Source: a virus. From it: 39,569 bases of DNA. The position numbers and the translations under genes are program-made. The notes below the pieces were generated by a model. That model was not told where the DNA came from. It was given only the letters and a program-made list of their open reading frames with translations, and did not search any database. Below, in pieces: positions 38,161-39,569 of this stretch. The stretch's first letter is position 1; the number at the start of each line of letters is the position of its first letter. The DNA lies in IMG/VR virus record IMGVR_UViG_3300013102_000022, positions 1-39,569 of that record; one strand, 5' to 3'.

Positions 38161-38838
38161 CTATTGCTCTACAACAATAGCTGGATATCCTTTTTTCTTT
38201 AAATCCTTGGCCAACGCTTCTGCGTTATCTTTTACATTAAACGCCCCAACCTGTACTTTGTATACCTTTGCCGCTGTCGGTTTCTCTGGGATAACTACAT
38301 CTTTCTTTTTAAGGCCAAACGCTTTAATTAACCCCTCTACATGCCCCTGCGCTAAGCCTTCGATAAAATCCTCTTTTTTAAGTAATGTGGAATCAGCTGC
38401 ATTGTCAATAAATCCACATTCCGTTAGCAGTGACGGCATATTAGTTTCTCGCAACACGTGGTAACTAGCTTGTTTCTTTCCACGATTTTTCATATTACCG
38501 ATTTTTTTAATGATTTCTGCATGGATGATATTTTGGTAAGCAATTGATTTCGAACTTCCAGTGTAAACAAAATCCTCATAACCTGTGCCGCCACCAGCAT
38601 TAATGTGGAAGGACATGAAGAAGTCAGCACCCCATTCATTCGCCTTGTCTGTACGATCTGCAAGTGATGGATAAGTGTCTCCTGTTCGGCTCATTTTTGT
38701 CTGTACGTTCTGATATGCAGCAAGTAAAGTTTCTACACGTTTTGCAATTTTAAGAGTTATATCTTTTTCTTTTAAACCATTGCCAACGGCCCCCGGATCA
38801 CTACCGCCATGCCCTGCATCTAAATAGAATTTAACCAT
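38161..38838 (-). CDS. Endolysin: N-acetylmuramoyl-L-alanine amidase with SPOR domain
   Basis: The product is 225 aa. The Amidase_3 catalytic domain spans residues 1-175: YLDAGHGGSDPG (zinc ligand H10), NGLKEKD (E24), SFHINAG (H78) and SLLTECGFIDN (catalytic E140). Residues about 189-225 form a SPOR repeat (AAKVYKVQVGAFNVK) that binds denuded glycan, directing the enzyme to the wall. It cleaves the stem peptide from MurNAc. There is no signal peptide, so it depends on the holin encoded just upstream (the genes overlap by one base). It is the last late gene. Confidence 0.95.
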   Translation of the reverse strand: MVKFYLDAGHGGSDPGAVGNGLKEKDITLKIAKRVETLLAAYQNVQTKMSRTGDTYPSLADRTDKANEWGADFFMSFHINAGGGTGYEDFVYTGSSKSIAYQNIIHAEIIKKIGNMKNRGKKQASYHVLRETNMPSLLTECGFIDNAADSTLLKKEDFIEGLAQGHVEGLIKAFGLKKKDVVIPEKPTAAKVYKVQVGAFNVKDNAEALAKDLKKKGYPAIVVEQ

Positions 38839-39236
38839 TAACTCTCACCACCTGTTTTACTTTTGACAATATCTAATAAATTTTTAATGTATGGCGGCAT
38901 AGGAGCTCCCATCTTTACCCCATTTTCTGTGATAGAAATAAACTCAATCGCTATGTAAGCAATCGCTATACCATCACCAACATGACCTGTCTCAAACATC
39001 AAACTTTCCACGAGATATACGGCAGAAATTAACAACAATACATATAATTTGCGAGCGAATCCAGTCGTACCTACACGGCTTGATAACTCTTTATTCACAA
39101 ACGCCGAAATTAACCCTGTTATATAGTCTATTGTCATAACGGCTAGTAATATCGTCACCGCAATCCCCACTCCATCCACTAAAAACGATATTAAAAATCC
39201 AATAGTCCCCGTTACTGTTGCAATCCATTTCTCCAT
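38838..39236 (-). CDS. Holin (Phage_holin_4 / TcdE-like family)
   Basis: The product is 132 aa from ATG 39236, which has AAAGGGAGTGTAATT directly upstream; an earlier in-frame start is ignored. Three hydrophobic segments (TVTGTIGFLISFLVDGVGIA, VTILLAVMTIDYITGLISAF, LYVLLLISAVYLVESLMF) and the conserved IDYITG and GFARKLYVLL blocks identify the TcdE-type holin family. The tail is soluble (KNLLDIVKSK). It forms lesions that release the endolysin. Confidence 0.9.
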   Translation of the reverse strand: MEKWIATVTGTIGFLISFLVDGVGIAVTILLAVMTIDYITGLISAFVNKELSSRVGTTGFARKLYVLLLISAVYLVESLMFETGHVGDGIAIAYIAIEFISITENGVKMGAPMPPYIKNLLDIVKSKTGGES

Positions 39237-39264
39237 AATTACACTCCCTTTATTTTTCCCATAC

Positions 39265-39290
39265 AAAAAGCACACCCGGATAGAGTGTGC
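39265..39290 (-). terminator. Rho-independent terminator before holin gene
   Basis: On the minus strand GCACACTC-TATCC-GGGTGTGC (8-bp stem with one G-U) is followed by TTTTT. It should moderate expression of holin and endolysin relative to the virion genes and thus delay lysis. Confidence 0.75.
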
Positions 39291-39298
39291 CGTTGGTT

Positions 39299-39559
39299 TT
39301 ATTTATTTTCAAAGTAAACGATTATCGAAAAAATTCCTATACAATACAAAAGAATTACTGTTAAGTCGAAGCCGCCTCGTAACTTTAAAGGAAGTTTAGA
39401 GCGTAGCTTGTAGAAAGGATACACTACAACGCCTACCCATTTCCTTATTGTGTCGCCTAGTTTAGATTCAGAAAACATCGAATAAATTACAATCAACCCA
39501 AAGCCAATAACAATAGTAACGATGAAGTTGATCCACTGCGTGAAAAAATTTTCTTCCAT
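39299..39559 (-). CDS. Small membrane protein of the lysis cluster
   Basis: The product is 86 aa; ATG 39559 directly abuts the ejection-protein stop when the circle is closed (AATAA-ATG). Two hydrophobic helices (WINFIVTIVIGFGLIVIY near residues 9-26, and DLTVILLYCIGIFSIIVYF near the C-terminus) flank a basic middle (VGVVVYPFYKLRSKLPLKLR). It may be a second holin, antiholin or an entry-channel component linked to the ejection proteins. No family recognised. Confidence 0.7.
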   Translation of the reverse strand: MEENFFTQWINFIVTIVIGFGLIVIYSMFSESKLGDTIRKWVGVVVYPFYKLRSKLPLKLRGGFDLTVILLYCIGIFSIIVYFENK

Positions 39560-39569
39560 TTATTCACCG
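39447..39569. repeat. Terminal direct repeat, right copy (circular overlap)
   Basis: Identical to bases 1-123. See the left copy for the interpretation. Confidence 0.95.

Noticed and set aside
1-39569. tRNA, rRNA, insertion sequences and CRISPR arrays
   Set aside because: I looked for cloverleaf patterns, transposase motifs and terminal inverted repeats and found none that I could support.

Overview
The window is the complete genome of a temperate, short-tailed (podovirus-like) phage of a low-GC Gram-positive host, most likely a Bacillaceae or Planococcaceae member. The first 123 bases are identical to the last 123, so the molecule is circular or circularly permuted and was cut open inside a small membrane-protein gene. 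The host guess rests on AT-rich DNA, strong GGAGG-type ribosome binding sites, TTG and GTG starts, a RinA-type late activator, and an attachment core that reads as the 3' end of a Gram-positive groEL gene.

Layout. (1) About 20.3 kb down to 0.1 kb, continuing across the ends to 38.2 kb, all minus strand: the late operon. Its order is metallophosphoesterase, TerS, TerL, small membrane proteins, portal, scaffold, N4-gp56-type major capsid protein, P22-like head-tail connector, tail-needle-proximal protein, tail fibres, two internal or ejection proteins, a small membrane protein, holin and an amidase endolysin with a SPOR domain. There is no tape measure, tube or sheath gene. A promoter/operator-rich 355-base stretch at 20.3-20.65 kb precedes it and lies just downstream of rinA. 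(2) 31.46 kb down to 20.65 kb, minus strand: the early operon, with Cro-like and excisionase-like regulators, many tightly overlapping tiny genes, YopX, a recombination pair, a DnaD-like initiator carrying a candidate origin, a DnaB helicase, SSB, RusA, nucleotide-pool enzymes and RinA. (3) 31.6-33.4 kb, plus strand: CI-like repressor and tyrosine integrase, followed by attP. (4) 37.75 kb down to 33.75 kb, minus strand: a separately controlled plasmid-like module. It holds a small protein, an FtsK/SpoIIIE (TcpA-like) ATPase, a replication-relaxation protein, a membrane protein, and a parC-ParM-ParR actin-type partition system, with its own divergent HTH regulator at 37.9 kb.

How it works together. 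The immunity region has a canonical promoter and three operator-like palindromes 21 and 42 bp apart, with a fourth inside cro. Early transcription yields replication and recombination functions and finally RinA, which probably fires the late promoter next door. Integrase acts on an attP whose core would restore the groEL 3' end. The plasmid-like module suggests that the excised circle can be segregated or moved by an actin-like filament, and possibly mobilised. The combination of groEL-directed integration with an FtsK/Replic_Relax/ParMR island in a podovirus is the most unusual aspect. The other is a virion gene, one polypeptide in relatives I can recall, split here by a polysaccharide-deacetylase tail gene carrying its own terminator.
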